DNA from: an uncultured Clostridia bacterium
Lineage (GTDB): Bacteria; Bacillota; Clostridia; TANB77; CAG-508
NCBI GenBank assembly: GCA_904381285.1
Contig: CAJFII010000001.1
Span: 62,001 to 126,000, forward strand
Direction: 5' to 3'
DNA: 64,000 bases
The position numbers and the translations under genes are program-made. Shown piece by piece: positions 9,154 to 19,680 of the stretch. The notes beneath the pieces were generated by a model. The model searched no databases. It saw nothing but the letters and a program-made list of their open reading frames with translations, and was not told where the DNA came from. Each line of letters begins with the position of its first letter. Position 1 is the first letter of the stretch.

Positions 9154-9588
9154 TTATAAGAAAGTCTTTAATTTTTCTACATTATTTTCTTGCATTTTTA
9201 CAAAGTTATCCAAAACTTGAATAATTTGTTTATCTGCATTAGGATTATTATTTAAAAGTTTTCTACCTTCAACTATTCCCATTGTAGTACCTTGAATTAA
9301 CATATCAGCAATATGAGAGTTACTCTTATCTGTAAGAGTGTTCATTTGAATTCCAGTCCAAGCCATAGTTTGAGACATTACATTATTATCATTTGGAATA
9401 TCACCATACTTTTTATAAATATCATTAACTTGGTCTAGAATATCACCATATAAATTATATTGATAACTTAAATTATCCTTAAAATTTTCATCTCCTACTT
9501 TTTCAGAAACAAAAGAAATAGAATCCATTCCCATTTTAGCACCTTTATGAATTTCATCTAAAATACGTATATTAACATCTTTATCCAT
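9154..9588 (-). CDS. Hypothetical helical protein, possibly ferritin-like four-helix bundle
   Basis: A 144-residue all-alpha protein (MDKDVNIRILDEIHKGAKMGMDSIS...). The start chosen is the ATG after AGGAGGTTT on the minus strand; a longer upstream extension lacks a ribosome binding site. The helical pattern and conserved-looking MGMDSIS and GTTMGIVEGRKLL segments recall small four-helix-bundle proteins of DUF2383 type, but the metal ligands of ferritins are not obvious. Function unknown. Divergent from addA. Confidence 0.6.
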   Translation of the reverse strand: MDKDVNIRILDEIHKGAKMGMDSISFVSEKVGDENFKDNLSYQYNLYGDILDQVNDIYKKYGDIPNDNNVMSQTMAWTGIQMNTLTDKSNSHIADMLIQGTTMGIVEGRKLLNNNPNADKQIIQVLDNFVKMQENNVEKLKTFL

Positions 9589-9732
9589 TTTAAACCTCCT
9601 ATAAATTTTCAAAATATAAATAATAATTTTTACAAAAGTGTAGAAACTATTATATATTAAATAGTATTTGCAAAATTTGTTGAAAAAATTCATTTATTTT
9701 TATATAATTAAAACATTAAAAGGAGACCAAAT

Positions 9733-12700
9733 ATGAGTGAAGTAAAATGGACAGATGAGCAAATTCAAGCAATTAATGAAAAAGGAAATAACATATTAGT
9801 TGCTGCTGCTGCACGGAAGTGGAAAAACGGCAGTTTTAGTTGAAAGAATTATTAATAAAATAGTAAATGAAAAAATTGATATAGATAAATTGTTAGTTGT
9901 AACATTTACCAATGCAGCTGCAAGTGAAATGCGTGCAAGAATAATGGATGCAATTTATAAGTATTTGGAAGAAAAACCTGAAGATGAACATATGCAAAAA
10001 CAAACCATATTAATGGGAAAATCAAATATATGTACAATCCATTCTTTTTGTTTAGATGTAATAAAAAATAATTTTTATGAAATTTCAATATCACCTAATT
10101 TTAGAATAGGTGATCAAACAGAAATAGAGCTTTTAAAACAAGAAGTTTTAGAAGATATGTTTGAAGAAAAATATATTGAAGAGAATAAAGAATTTTTAGA
10201 TTTAATAAATACATATACAAATTATAGAGGAGACGAACCACTAAAAGAAATAATATTAAAAATACATAGATTTATTCAAGCTAGCCCATTTCCAGAAGAA
10301 TGGCTAGAGGAAAAAATAGAGGAATTTAATTTAAAACAAAACTTAGAAACAGATTTCTCTAATACTGCATGGGGAAAAATTTTAATTAACGTTTTTGAAG
10401 ATGATTTATATTCATGTATTATAGAATTAAAAAGTATAAAAAAAGATTTAGATAAATTTATTGAACTAGAAAAATTTTCAAAAACTATTTCAAGTGACAT
10501 AGAAAAATTAGAAGAATTAAAATTAAATACAGATTCTTGGGATAAATTATATGAGCTTTCAAATAGTTTAAAATGGGACACATGGCCAAGAGATAGTAAA
10601 ATAGTAATAGAGCAAAAAGAAATAGCAAAAGAAAAGAGAGATAATGTAAAGAAAAAATTTTCTAAAATACGAGATAAAATTTTGATTTGTGATTCTAGAA
10701 GAGCAAATGAAGATATAAGTTCTATGTATAACATTATGTATGCTATAAAAAACATAATTATAGAATTTATTCAAAAATATCAAGAGGCAAAAAAAGAAAA
10801 AAATATTGTGGATTTTAGTGATATAGAACATTTTGCACTAAAAATACTTTTAGAAAAAAGGGAAGATAAATATATTCCAACTAAAACAGCTGAGAAATAC
10901 ATGGAAAAGTTTGAAGAAATAGCAATAGATGAATACCAAGATAGTAATTTAGTACAAGAATATATTTTAAATGCGGTATCTAGAGGAAATAACATATTTA
11001 TGGTTGGTGATGTAAAACAAAGTATTTATAAATTTAGGCAAGCAAGACCAGAATTGTTTATAAATAAGTATGAAACCTATAAATTAAAAGAACAAAAAAA
11101 TGAAAACGATAGCTTAAAAATTCAATTATTTAAAAATTTCAGAAGTAGAAAAAATGTATTAGATATAACTAATTTTGTTTTTGAAAATATTATGAGTAAA
11201 CAATTAGGAGATATAAATTATAATGAAAAGGAATACTTAAATTTAGGAGCAAATTTTGAAGAACCACAAGAAGAATGTAATTTTGCGGGAAAAACAGAAC
11301 TCGCAATAATTGATTTAAAAGAATCTGAAGATGAGCAAAAAGAAGAAAACGAAAATATAGAAGACATTGTAATAGAAGCAAAATTAGTTGCAGATAAAAT
11401 ACAGGAATTGATAAATAATAAATATAAAGTTTATGATAAAAAAATAGGATATAGAGATATATCATATAAAGACATTGTAATTTTATTAAGAGCAACCTCT
11501 AATTTAGCACCAATTTATGAAAGAGAACTAAATAATTTAAATATACCAGTATTTAGTGATGTTGGAACGCAATATTTAGAAACAGTTGAAATCCAAACAA
11601 TTATGTCCGTTCTAAAGATAATAGATAATCCTATGCAAGATATACCACTTGTTAGTGTGCTTCGCTCTCCAATAGGAAAATTTGATGATAATGATTTAAT
11701 ACAAATAAAACTGCAAGGCTCTCATAAAAAATATGACTATTTTTATGAAATTCTATTAGAAGCAAGTAAAAACGAAAAATTATCAATAAATAAAAAAATC
11801 AGAGACTTTCTGGAGCAATTAGAAAAATGGAGAAAGCAAAGAGAATATTTAGCATTAGATGAATTAATTTGGCAAATATATTTAGATACAGGATATTACA
11901 ATTATGTAAGTCTTATGCCAAATGGAGTTTTAAGACAAGCAAATTTGAACATTTTATTTGAAAAAGCTAAAGAATATGAAAAATCTACTTTCAAAAGTTT
12001 GTTTAATTTCATTAACTTTATAGATAAATTAAAAACTAACAATGGAGATATGGACAGTGCAAAATTAATTGGTGAAAATGAAGATGTTGTTAGAATTATG
12101 AGTATTCATAAAAGTAAAGGTCTTGAATTCCCTGTAGTATTTTTATGTAGTACAGCAAAAAAATTTAATATGCAGGATTTAAATGATAATATATTATTAC
12201 ATCAAGATATTGGTATTGGACCAAAATATATAGATTATGAACGAAGAATAGAATATAATACACTTGCAAAAATAGCTATCGCAGAAAAAATAAAAACAGA
12301 AACAATATCTGAAGAAATGAGAATTCTATATGTTGCATTAACAAGGGCAAAAGAGAAATTAATTATAACAGGTCTTTCAAAAGATATTGAAAAAGAACAA
12401 AAAAAGAAAAAGGATTTGTTAGAAACATATAACGAAAAAAATATAAATCCTAATATATTGAAAAACTATAAATCATATTTAGACTGGATAGAGCTAGTCT
12501 ATTTAAACAATATTAATGAAATGAAAGATATTATAGATTTAAAAATTTATACTAAAGATGAATTACTACAAAAATGGAATAAAGAAGAAAATGAAAGTAT
12601 AGAAGAAACAGATGAAATAGAGGGGTTAGAAGAGATATCAGAAAATAAAAAATTAAAAGAAATATTGGATTGGAAATATAAAAACATTGAAGCATCAACT

Positions 12701-13342
12701 ATTCAAGCTAAAACTTCAGTAAGTAAAATAAAAGAAATTGAAAACCAAAATCTTGAATATATATTTGAAGATAAAATAGAATATAATGTACAAAACATGA
12801 AAAAACCAAAATTTCTGCAAGATAGTGTAAATATAACAAATGCACAAATTGGAACATTAATGCATCTATGTATACAAAAATTAGATGAAAAACAAGATTA
12901 TACTTATGAAAAAATAGAAAGTTTAATTGAAAAAATGATCCAAAATGAAATAATTACAAAACAAGAAGCTGAGAAAATAAATATAAATAAACTATTATCA
13001 TATACAAAGTCAGATTTGTATAAAAATCTTAAAAAGGCAAAAGAAATACATAAAGAACAGCCATTTTATATGAACATTCCAGCAAATGAAATTTATGATG
13101 TTAACATAGAAGAAAAAATATTAGTGCAAGGAGTTGTGGATTTATATTATATAGATGAAAATGATAATGTAATTCTGGTAGATTATAAAACAGACTATGT
13201 AAAAAAAGATGAGAAAGAATTAATAGAAAAATATCAAAAACAATTATCTATATATAAACAAGCAATAGAAGAAGCATTGCAAAAAGAAGTATATAAAACA
13301 TACATTTATTCAATATATTTAGATAAGAGTATAGAACTATAA
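9733..13342 (+). CDS. addA: AddA helicase-nuclease, with +1 recoding at an in-frame CGG
   Basis: AddA works with AddB to process double-strand breaks: UvrD-type helicase plus C-terminal RecB-family nuclease. ATG 9733 follows AAAGGAG. The zero frame runs 27 codons (MSEVKWTDEQIQAINE...LVAAA), reaches CGG at 9814-9816 and stops at 9841. Skipping the C at 9814 gives Walker A as AAGSGKTAVL and an open frame to 13342, about 1202 residues in total, normal for the family. Also visible: DEYQDSN (motif II), GDVKQSIYKFRQA, a UvrD C-terminal domain with VALTRAK, and the nuclease motif GVVDLYY...VDYKTD. No addB is adjacent; the upstream neighbour is divergent. The insertion falls inside the Walker A motif, so an unshifted product would be a 36-residue peptide. 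Confidence 0.92.
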
Positions 13343-13401
13343 ATATGCATAAATAATTAAATTTGCAAAAAGCCATTAAAAGACAAAATATTTACATAAA
13401 A

Positions 13402-13430
13402 TTGACTTTTCGCAAGAAATTTGGTACAAT
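13402..13430 (+). promoter_or_regulatory. Sigma-A-type promoter
   Basis: TTGACT (13402-13407), 17-base spacer, TACAAT (13425-13430), about 40 bases before the gene at 13472. Confidence 0.75.
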
Positions 13431-13471
13431 ATTCCTATATGAAATTTAATTAAGAAATGGAGTAATAATTT

Positions 13472-13948
13472 ATGGATAGGATGAAAACTTTTGGTATATA
13501 TGCTTTATGTGTAATATTATTCTTTATATTTTCTAATGTAATGATTAATATAGCAATAAAAGCATCATATGCACCAATAGATACATATACAACACTAAGA
13601 GAAGGAATAGATATAGGTATTAATGAAGCAAAAGCCACATATGTTAATGGATATGTAGGTGGAACAATAAAAAATACTGGTAGTGCAATAAATAAAGCAT
13701 ATATAAAAATAGATTTATATTCAAAAAGAGATGTAATCTTGGGCACAAAGTATGTTGAAATAAATTACTTGCAAAGCCAAGAAACACAGGAATTTAGAAT
13801 GGGATTTAGATTTACAGATGTAGAATATGCAAAAATAGAATTAGTAGATGAAGTAGGAGAAAATGCAACACCAGATAGTTTTGTCAGTGATAACTTAGGA
13901 GGCATTGCTCTACTTACAGTGGTAGCTTTCTTAATATTCTTTGGATAA
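13472..13948 (+). CDS. Membrane-anchored FxLYD-like protein
   Basis: A 158-residue protein. Hydrophobic segments lie at about 7-28 and 142-157. Between them is a beta-rich extracytoplasmic domain with VNGYVGGTIKNTGSAINKAYIKIDLYSK, which matches the pattern of FxLYD domains (immunoglobulin-like fold with a conserved internal LYD/DLY element). Function not known; such domains occur in many Gram-positive surface proteins. It has its own promoter. Confidence 0.6.
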   Translation: MDRMKTFGIYALCVILFFIFSNVMINIAIKASYAPIDTYTTLREGIDIGINEAKATYVNGYVGGTIKNTGSAINKAYIKIDLYSKRDVILGTKYVEINYLQSQETQEFRMGFRFTDVEYAKIELVDEVGENATPDSFVSDNLGGIALLTVVAFLIFFG

Positions 13949-14070
13949 ATGAAAAAAATTATATATTAATATAAAACTATACAAATTTTCAAAAATTCGA
14001 AAAAATAATTTTAAATTAGTAAATTTTGTGCTATACTAACAATAGTATAAATAAAAAAGAGGTGTTGAAA

Positions 14071-14307
14071 ATGCAACAAGTAACAAACATTCAACAATTA
14101 GAAACGGAAATAAATAAAAATGGTGAAATGGTAATAGGCAAAGAGAATAATAATATAGTAATAATGAATATGGAAGAATATAGAAAAAAATTATTAGAAA
14201 AAGACATAGAAAAACACTTATTAAAAGCTGAGGATGACATTAAAAATGGTAGAGTAAGAGACGCAAGAGAAGTTTTTAAGGAGTGGAAAGAGAAATATGG
14301 AATATAA
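14071..14307 (+). CDS. Phd/YefM-type antitoxin
   Basis: A 78-residue protein with the Phd/YefM N-terminal pattern (NIQQLETEINKNGEMVIGKENNNIVIMNMEEYRKKL), a DNA-binding dimer that represses its operon. The C-terminal helical part should wrap the toxin. Start at the ATG after AAGAGGTG. The last 11 bases overlap the following RelE/ParE-like gene, the usual antitoxin-toxin arrangement. Confidence 0.82.
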   Translation: MQQVTNIQQLETEINKNGEMVIGKENNNIVIMNMEEYRKKLLEKDIEKHLLKAEDDIKNGRVRDAREVFKEWKEKYGI

Positions 14308-14611
14308 TATAAAATTAACAGAAGATTTTATAGAAGAAATTGATGAAATATGTAACTACATTTCCAACAATTTAAAAGCTTTAGACGCAGCAAACAGATT
14401 AAGAGAAAAAGTAATTTATAATATTTTACTACTAGAAAAATCGCCTAAAATGCATGTGGAAATTAATAAGTTATCGAAAGTAAAGAGACGATATAGAAAA
14501 ATTGTAGTAAACAATTATATAATTTTATATACGATTGATGAAGATAAAAAATATGTATATATAGCACATATATATTATAGTGGTAGAAATTATATAGATG
14601 ATTTATTATAA
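14297..14611 (+). CDS. RelE/ParE-family toxin
   Basis: A 104-residue protein of the RelE/ParE superfamily: EDFIEEIDEICNYISNNLKALDAANRL at the N-terminus, and the typical C-terminal YRKIVVNNYIILYTIDEDKKYVYIAHIYY...R. RelE members cleave mRNA on the ribosome, while ParE members poison gyrase; the sequence does not decide between them. It overlaps the antitoxin gene and ends at a hairpin terminator. Confidence 0.83.
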   Translation: MEYNIKLTEDFIEEIDEICNYISNNLKALDAANRLREKVIYNILLLEKSPKMHVEINKLSKVKRRYRKIVVNNYIILYTIDEDKKYVYIAHIYYSGRNYIDDLL

Positions 14612-14646
14612 AATACAGTATGTACCCAAAAACATACTGTATTTTT
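14611..14646 (+). terminator. Rho-independent terminator
   Basis: ATACAGTATGT pairs with ACATACTGTAT, followed by TTTT, directly after the toxin gene. Confidence 0.85.
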
Positions 14647-14721
14647 GTATATTTAATGAAATTAAAGAAAATACATGATATAATACATACGAAAGATAAA
14701 AAAACTGTACAAGAGGTAGAA

Positions 14722-15564
14722 ATGAAAATTAAAGAAGTGTTGTATAAGTCAATAGAGATTTTAAAAGAAAATAATATAGAGGAGCCAGTAATAAAAGCAA
14801 GAATTCTTTTAGCATATTTATTAGGAGTAGAAAAAGAATATTTGGTAATACATAGTGAAGATGAAATATCAGAAAATGTAGAAAAAGAATTCTTAGAAAA
14901 AATAAAAGAAATAGTAAATGGAAAACCACTTCAACATATAACAAATCATGTAGAATTTATGAAACTAGATTTTTATGTGGATGAAAATGTTCTTATACCT
15001 AGACAAGATACAGAAATTTTAGTAGAAGAAGTTATAAATTTTTGTAAAGAAAATTCTAACTACAAATATAAAATACTAGATTTGTGTTCTGGTAGTGGAG
15101 CTATTGGAATATCACTTGCAAAATATATAAATAATGCACAAGTTATTTGCACAGACATTAGTGATAAAGCAATAGAAATAGCAAAAAGAAATGCCAGAAA
15201 TAATGGAATAAAAAATATAACGTTTAAAAAATCGGATATGTTTGAAAAAATAACAGAAAATTTTGATATTATAGTATCAAATCCACCATATATTAAACGC
15301 AAGTTAATAACAAAATTGGATAAAGAAGTGCAAAAAGAGCCAATTATTGCATTAGATGGTGGAAAAGATGGACTAGATTTTTATAAAATAATTGTAAATG
15401 AAGCATATAAACATTTAAATAAAAGTGGAAAAATATTTTTAGAAATAGGATATGACCAAAAGCAAGAAGTTATTGAACTAATCAAAAAAAGTAATAAATA
15501 TAAAGAAGTATACTCAAAACAAGATTTATATGCAAATGATAGAATTGTAGTAGCTTCCATATAA
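14722..15564 (+). CDS. prmC: PrmC (HemK), release factor glutamine methyltransferase
   Basis: A 280-residue methyltransferase that N5-methylates the GGQ glutamine of release factors RF1 and RF2. An N-terminal helical domain is followed by a Rossmann SAM domain with LDLCSGSGAIGISLA (about 116-130) and the catalytic NPPY (SNPPYIKRK, about 188-196). ATG 14722 follows AAGAGGTAG; upstream in-frame codons in the terminator region are not plausible. The usual partner prfA is not adjacent. It is 16 bp before whiA. Confidence 0.93.
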   Translation: MKIKEVLYKSIEILKENNIEEPVIKARILLAYLLGVEKEYLVIHSEDEISENVEKEFLEKIKEIVNGKPLQHITNHVEFMKLDFYVDENVLIPRQDTEILVEEVINFCKENSNYKYKILDLCSGSGAIGISLAKYINNAQVICTDISDKAIEIAKRNARNNGIKNITFKKSDMFEKITENFDIIVSNPPYIKRKLITKLDKEVQKEPIIALDGGKDGLDFYKIIVNEAYKHLNKSGKIFLEIGYDQKQEVIELIKKSNKYKEVYSKQDLYANDRIVVASI

Positions 15565-15580
15565 GAAAAAGGAGAAAAAC

Positions 15581-16484
15581 ATGTCATTTTCAGGAGATAT
15601 TAAAGAAGAACTTAGTAAAATTAATAATTTGGCAAATAAAGAATGTGTAAAAGCTGAATTAATTCGGCTATTTAATAAGTAGTAACATTAAGATAGTAAA
15701 AAATAAAATAAAATATTCAACAGAAAATCAATACAATATTAATAGATTCAATAAAGTTTTAAACAATTCAAATATAAACTACGATATAAGTTTTTTAGGA
15801 AAAGTATATACTATAATATTTAAAAAGCAAGAATTTGAATATGTAGAATATATAGGTAATACAATACAAATAAAACAAGATGATTTGAAAGAATTAGATG
15901 CAAAGCATAATGAGCAATTCTTAAAATCAATAATAAGAGGTGCTTTTCTTGGCGGAGGCTCTCTAAATAATCCAAATAATAAGTATCATTTAGAAATGTT
16001 ATTTAGTACGAAAATTAATGCAAGTTATATTACAAATTTACTAAATGAATTCAGTATACAAACCAAAACTCTAGAAAGAAAAAGTAGTTATTCTGTATAT
16101 ATAAAAGAAGCTGAAGAAATATCAAAATTTTTAGCATTACTTGGTGCAAATAAATCTGTACTTAATTTTGAAGAAATTCGTGTAGTTAGAGATACTAGAA
16201 ATAATATTAATAGATTAGTAAATTGCGAAACAGCTAATTTAAATAAAACTATTAATGCAGCAGTTATACAAATAGATGCTATAAAGTACCTAAAATCAAA
16301 GAAAAAGTTTGATGAATTAAACGAAAATTTAAAAGAAGTAGCAGAACTTAGAATAAAAAATCCAGATGCAAGTTTAGTAGAATTAGGAAATATGCTAAAA
16401 GAACCTATAGGAAAATCTGGAGTAAATCATAGACTGAAAAAAATATGTCAGATTGCAGAAGAAATAAAATTATCTAGTAAATAA
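15581..16484 (+). CDS. whiA: WhiA, DNA-binding sporulation/division protein, with +1 recoding at CGG
   Basis: WhiA combines a degenerate LAGLIDADG homing-endonuclease fold with a C-terminal helix-turn-helix and is needed for sporulation septation in Actinobacteria and for normal division in Bacillus. ATG 15581 follows AAAAAGGAG. The zero frame encodes 28 residues (MSFSGDIKEELSKINN...KAELI), meets CGG at 15665-15667 and stops at 15680. Skipping C15665 gives GYLISSNIKIVKNK and stays open to 16484, about 300 residues in total, normal for WhiA. The LAGLIDADG-like RGAFLGGGSLNNP and the C-terminal VAELRIKNPDASLVELGNML...GKSGVNHRLKKI region confirm the family. Operon with prmC and hemW. Confidence 0.9.
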
Positions 16485-16495
16485 AAGGTGAAAAG

Positions 16496-17647
16496 ATGGA
16501 CAAAAATGAAATAGGAATATATATACATATACCATTTTGTATGAAGAAATGTTTTTATTGTGATTTTGTATCATATGCAAATAGAGAAGATATGGTAGAA
16601 AAATATATAAAAGCATTAGAAAAAGAAATAAAAATAAAAGCAGAAGAAAATAAATTATTAAAAATTAATACAATATATATTGGTGGCGGAACACCTTCTT
16701 TTATAGATAGTAAACACATTGTTTATATAATAAATGCCATTAAAGAATTCTTTAATGTAAAAGAAAATGCTGAAATTACAATTGAGGTAAATCCAGGAAC
16801 AGTTACAAAAAATAAATTAGAGGATTATATAAAATGTGGAATTAATAGGATAAGTATTGGACTACAAACTACAAACAATGAACTTTTAAAACAAATAGGA
16901 AGAATACATACATATGAACAGTTTTTAGAAACCTACAATTTAATAAGAATGGTAGGATTTAATAATGTAAATGTAGACTTAATGTTAGCGCTTCCAAATC
17001 AAACTATTAAAGATTTAGAAGATAGTTTAAATAAGGTAATAATGCTAAAACCAGAACATATATCTGTATATTCATTAATTTTGGAAGAAAAAACAAAATT
17101 ATATGATTTAGTAGAAAGTGGAAAATTAGAATTATTAGATGAAAATATAGAAAGAAATATGTACTGGAAAGTAAAAAAATTACTAGAGCAAAATGGATAC
17201 AAGCATTATGAAATATCAAATTTTGCAAAACAAGGATATGAGTCAAAACATAATTTAAATTGTTGGAATCAAGAAGAATATTTGGGGATGGGACTTGCTG
17301 CTCATTCATACTTAAATAATAAAAGATACTCTAATATAGAAAATTTAGAACAATATATTAATAAATTACTAGAAGAAGAGGGTATAAAAAATGATATAGT
17401 AACAGTTCATGAAGAACAAACTTTAGAAGATAAACAAAAAGAATATATGCTATTAGGATTAAGAAAAATAGAAGGTGTTAAAATATCAGATTTTAAAAAT
17501 AAATTTGTACAAAACCCTATATATGTATTTAGAAAAGAATTAGATAAACTTGTAAAAGAAGATTTAATACAAGTAGAAGAGAATAATATAAAACTAACTA
17601 AAAAAGGTTTAGATTTAGCAAATTTGGTTTTTGAAGAATTTGTGTAG
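16496..17647 (+). CDS. hemW: HemW-like radical SAM protein
   Basis: A 383-residue radical SAM enzyme of the HemN/HemW family. GIYIHIPFCMKKCFYCDF (about 6-23) carries the CxxxCxxC cluster-binding motif, and IGGGTPSF follows the SAM pattern. HemW proteins are haem chaperones rather than coproporphyrinogen dehydrogenases, and often carry HNLNCWNQEEYLGMGLAAHSY as here. ATG follows AAAAGGTG, 11 bases after whiA. Confidence 0.9.
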   Translation: MDKNEIGIYIHIPFCMKKCFYCDFVSYANREDMVEKYIKALEKEIKIKAEENKLLKINTIYIGGGTPSFIDSKHIVYIINAIKEFFNVKENAEITIEVNPGTVTKNKLEDYIKCGINRISIGLQTTNNELLKQIGRIHTYEQFLETYNLIRMVGFNNVNVDLMLALPNQTIKDLEDSLNKVIMLKPEHISVYSLILEEKTKLYDLVESGKLELLDENIERNMYWKVKKLLEQNGYKHYEISNFAKQGYESKHNLNCWNQEEYLGMGLAAHSYLNNKRYSNIENLEQYINKLLEEEGIKNDIVTVHEEQTLEDKQKEYMLLGLRKIEGVKISDFKNKFVQNPIYVFRKELDKLVKEDLIQVEENNIKLTKKGLDLANLVFEEFV

Positions 17648-17720
17648 AAATGCTAAATACTTGTATTGCTTTTAAAATATATGTGTGATAATATAAGAAA
17701 AAAAGATAGGAGTGATATTT

Positions 17721-18542
17721 TTGAAAGTTACAGATATTGCTGAATTAGAGAAAATTGCAAATGAAATTAGAATTGGAATTATTGAAGAAGTGTATGCTGG
17801 AAAATCTGGACACCCAGGAGGGTCTTTATCTTGTGCAGATATTCTAGCAGTTTTGTATTTTAACCAAATGAATATTAACCCAAATGAACCAAAATCTCCT
17901 TCAAGAGATAGGTTTGTTTTATCAAAAGGACATGCTTCACCTGCATTATATAGTACACTTGCGCAAAGAGGATATTTTGATAAAAAAGAATTATTAACTT
18001 TTAGAGGGATAGATAGCATTTTACAAGGACATCCAGATATGAAACATATTCCAGGGGTAGATATGTCTACAGGTTCATTAGGACAAGGTTTATCATGTGC
18101 TAATGGAATGGCTTTAAGTTCTAAACTAAATGGAGATGGCTTTAGAGTATATTGCTTAGTTGGAGACGGAGAAATAGAAGAAGGACAAATATGGGAAGCT
18201 GCCATGAGTGCATCACATTATAAACTAGATAATTTATGTGTCATCGTAGATAATAATAATCTACAAATTGATGGAGCTATTACAGATGTAATGAGTTCAT
18301 ATCCTATAAATTTAAAATTTGAAAGTTTTGGATTTAATGTAATAAATATAGATGGTCATAATATAGAAGAAATAATAGATGCATTTAATAGAGCAAAAAC
18401 TGTAAAAGGAAGACCAACTGTGGTTATAGCAAAAACAATTAAGGGAAAAGGAGTTTCTTTTATGGAAAACCAAGTCGGATGGCATGGAAAAGCACCAAAT
18501 GAAGAACAATATAAACAAGCAATTTCTGAACTAAGAAAATAA
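17721..18542 (+). CDS. Transketolase, N-terminal (TPP-binding) subunit
   Basis: The first half of a split transketolase of the pentose phosphate pathway. Thiamine-diphosphate features are present: GKSGHPGGSLS (about 27-37), KGHASPALYS, GSLGQGLSCANGMA and the TPP motif GDGEIEEGQIWEA. The length (273 residues) fits the N-terminal subunit of the split form. TTG 17721 lies 8 bases after AGGAG; GTG 17712 overlaps that site. The partner subunit follows 35 bp downstream. Confidence 0.9.
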   Translation: MKVTDIAELEKIANEIRIGIIEEVYAGKSGHPGGSLSCADILAVLYFNQMNINPNEPKSPSRDRFVLSKGHASPALYSTLAQRGYFDKKELLTFRGIDSILQGHPDMKHIPGVDMSTGSLGQGLSCANGMALSSKLNGDGFRVYCLVGDGEIEEGQIWEAAMSASHYKLDNLCVIVDNNNLQIDGAITDVMSSYPINLKFESFGFNVINIDGHNIEEIIDAFNRAKTVKGRPTVVIAKTIKGKGVSFMENQVGWHGKAPNEEQYKQAISELRK

Positions 18543-18577
18543 ATGTAATAAAAATATTTTGAAAGGTAGGAAATAAT

Positions 18578-19513
18578 ATGAATATGGATAAAAAAATAGC
18601 AACAAGGCAAAGCTATGGTGAAAAATTAACCCAGTTAGGTAAAATTAATAAAGAAATAGTAGTGTTGGATGCAGATCTAGCAACTGCAACTAAAACTGAA
18701 CTATTTAAAAAAGAGTTTCCAGATAGATTTTTTGATATGGGGATTGCAGAACAAGATATGATTTCTACTGCGGCAGGAATGGCTACTTGTGGAAAAATTC
18801 CATATGCAAGTACATTTGCTATGTTTGCTGCCGGAAGAGCTTATGACCAAATTAGAAATAGTGTATGCTATCCAAATTTAAATGTAAAAATATGTGCAAC
18901 ACATGCAGGAGTGTCAGTCGGAGAGGATGGAGCAACACATCAAATGTTAGAAGATATAGGAATGATGAGAGCACTTCCTAATATGACTGTTATGAGTGTA
19001 TCAGATGATGTAGAAACTAAGTGGGCAGTAGAAGAAATATCTAAATTAAATGGACCAGTTTATTTAAGATTATGCAGACTTGCTTCACCTGTCATATATG
19101 AAGAAAATCAGAAATTTGAGATTGGAAAAGGAATTCAAATAGGTGAAGGGACGGATGCTACGGTAATTGCAACAGGGTTAATGGTGTCTGAAGCAATTAA
19201 AGCAAAAGAAGAATTAGAACAAAAAGGAATAAATATTAGAGTAGTAGATATTCATACAATTAAACCAATAGATAGAGAGTTAATTGTAAAATGTGCTAAA
19301 GAAACCAAAAGAATAATAACAATAGAAGATCACAGCATAATAGGAGGATTGGGAACAGCTGCATGTGAAGTATTATCAGAAGAATATCCATGTAAAGTAA
19401 CAAGACTAGGAATGAAGGATACTTTTGGTAAATCGGGTAAAGCAGAAAAACTATTAGAATACTTTGGATTAGATAAAAATGGAATAATTAAGGAAATAGA
19501 AAAGATGTCATAA
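18578..19513 (+). CDS. Transketolase, C-terminal subunit
   Basis: The second half of the split transketolase: pyrimidine-binding domain with DADLATATKTELFKKEFPDRF and FDMGIAEQDM (the catalytic glutamate context), followed by the C-terminal transketolase domain with VDIHTIKPIDRE. 311 residues. The ATG at 18578 follows GGTAGG; ATG 18584 is an alternative. It ends before the terminator at 19541. Confidence 0.9.
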   Translation: MNMDKKIATRQSYGEKLTQLGKINKEIVVLDADLATATKTELFKKEFPDRFFDMGIAEQDMISTAAGMATCGKIPYASTFAMFAAGRAYDQIRNSVCYPNLNVKICATHAGVSVGEDGATHQMLEDIGMMRALPNMTVMSVSDDVETKWAVEEISKLNGPVYLRLCRLASPVIYEENQKFEIGKGIQIGEGTDATVIATGLMVSEAIKAKEELEQKGINIRVVDIHTIKPIDRELIVKCAKETKRIITIEDHSIIGGLGTAACEVLSEEYPCKVTRLGMKDTFGKSGKAEKLLEYFGLDKNGIIKEIEKMS

Positions 19514-19540
19514 AAAAGTAATATAAATTTAATAAAATGT

Positions 19541-19590
19541 AAAAAAACAATAAGATAAGCAGAATTTTGCTAAATCTTGTTGTTTTTTTT
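19541..19590 (+). terminator. Rho-independent terminator
   Basis: AAAACAATAAGAT...GCA pairs with TGC..ATCTTGTTGTTTT, followed by a run of T, 28 bases after the transketolase gene. Confidence 0.75.
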
Positions 19591-19680
19591 CATATTTTAG
19601 TATTGCAATTAAATAATTTTATTGATATGATAAAAAAGGACATTGTATAAAATTTAGAAAACCTTTACAAGGAGAAAAAT

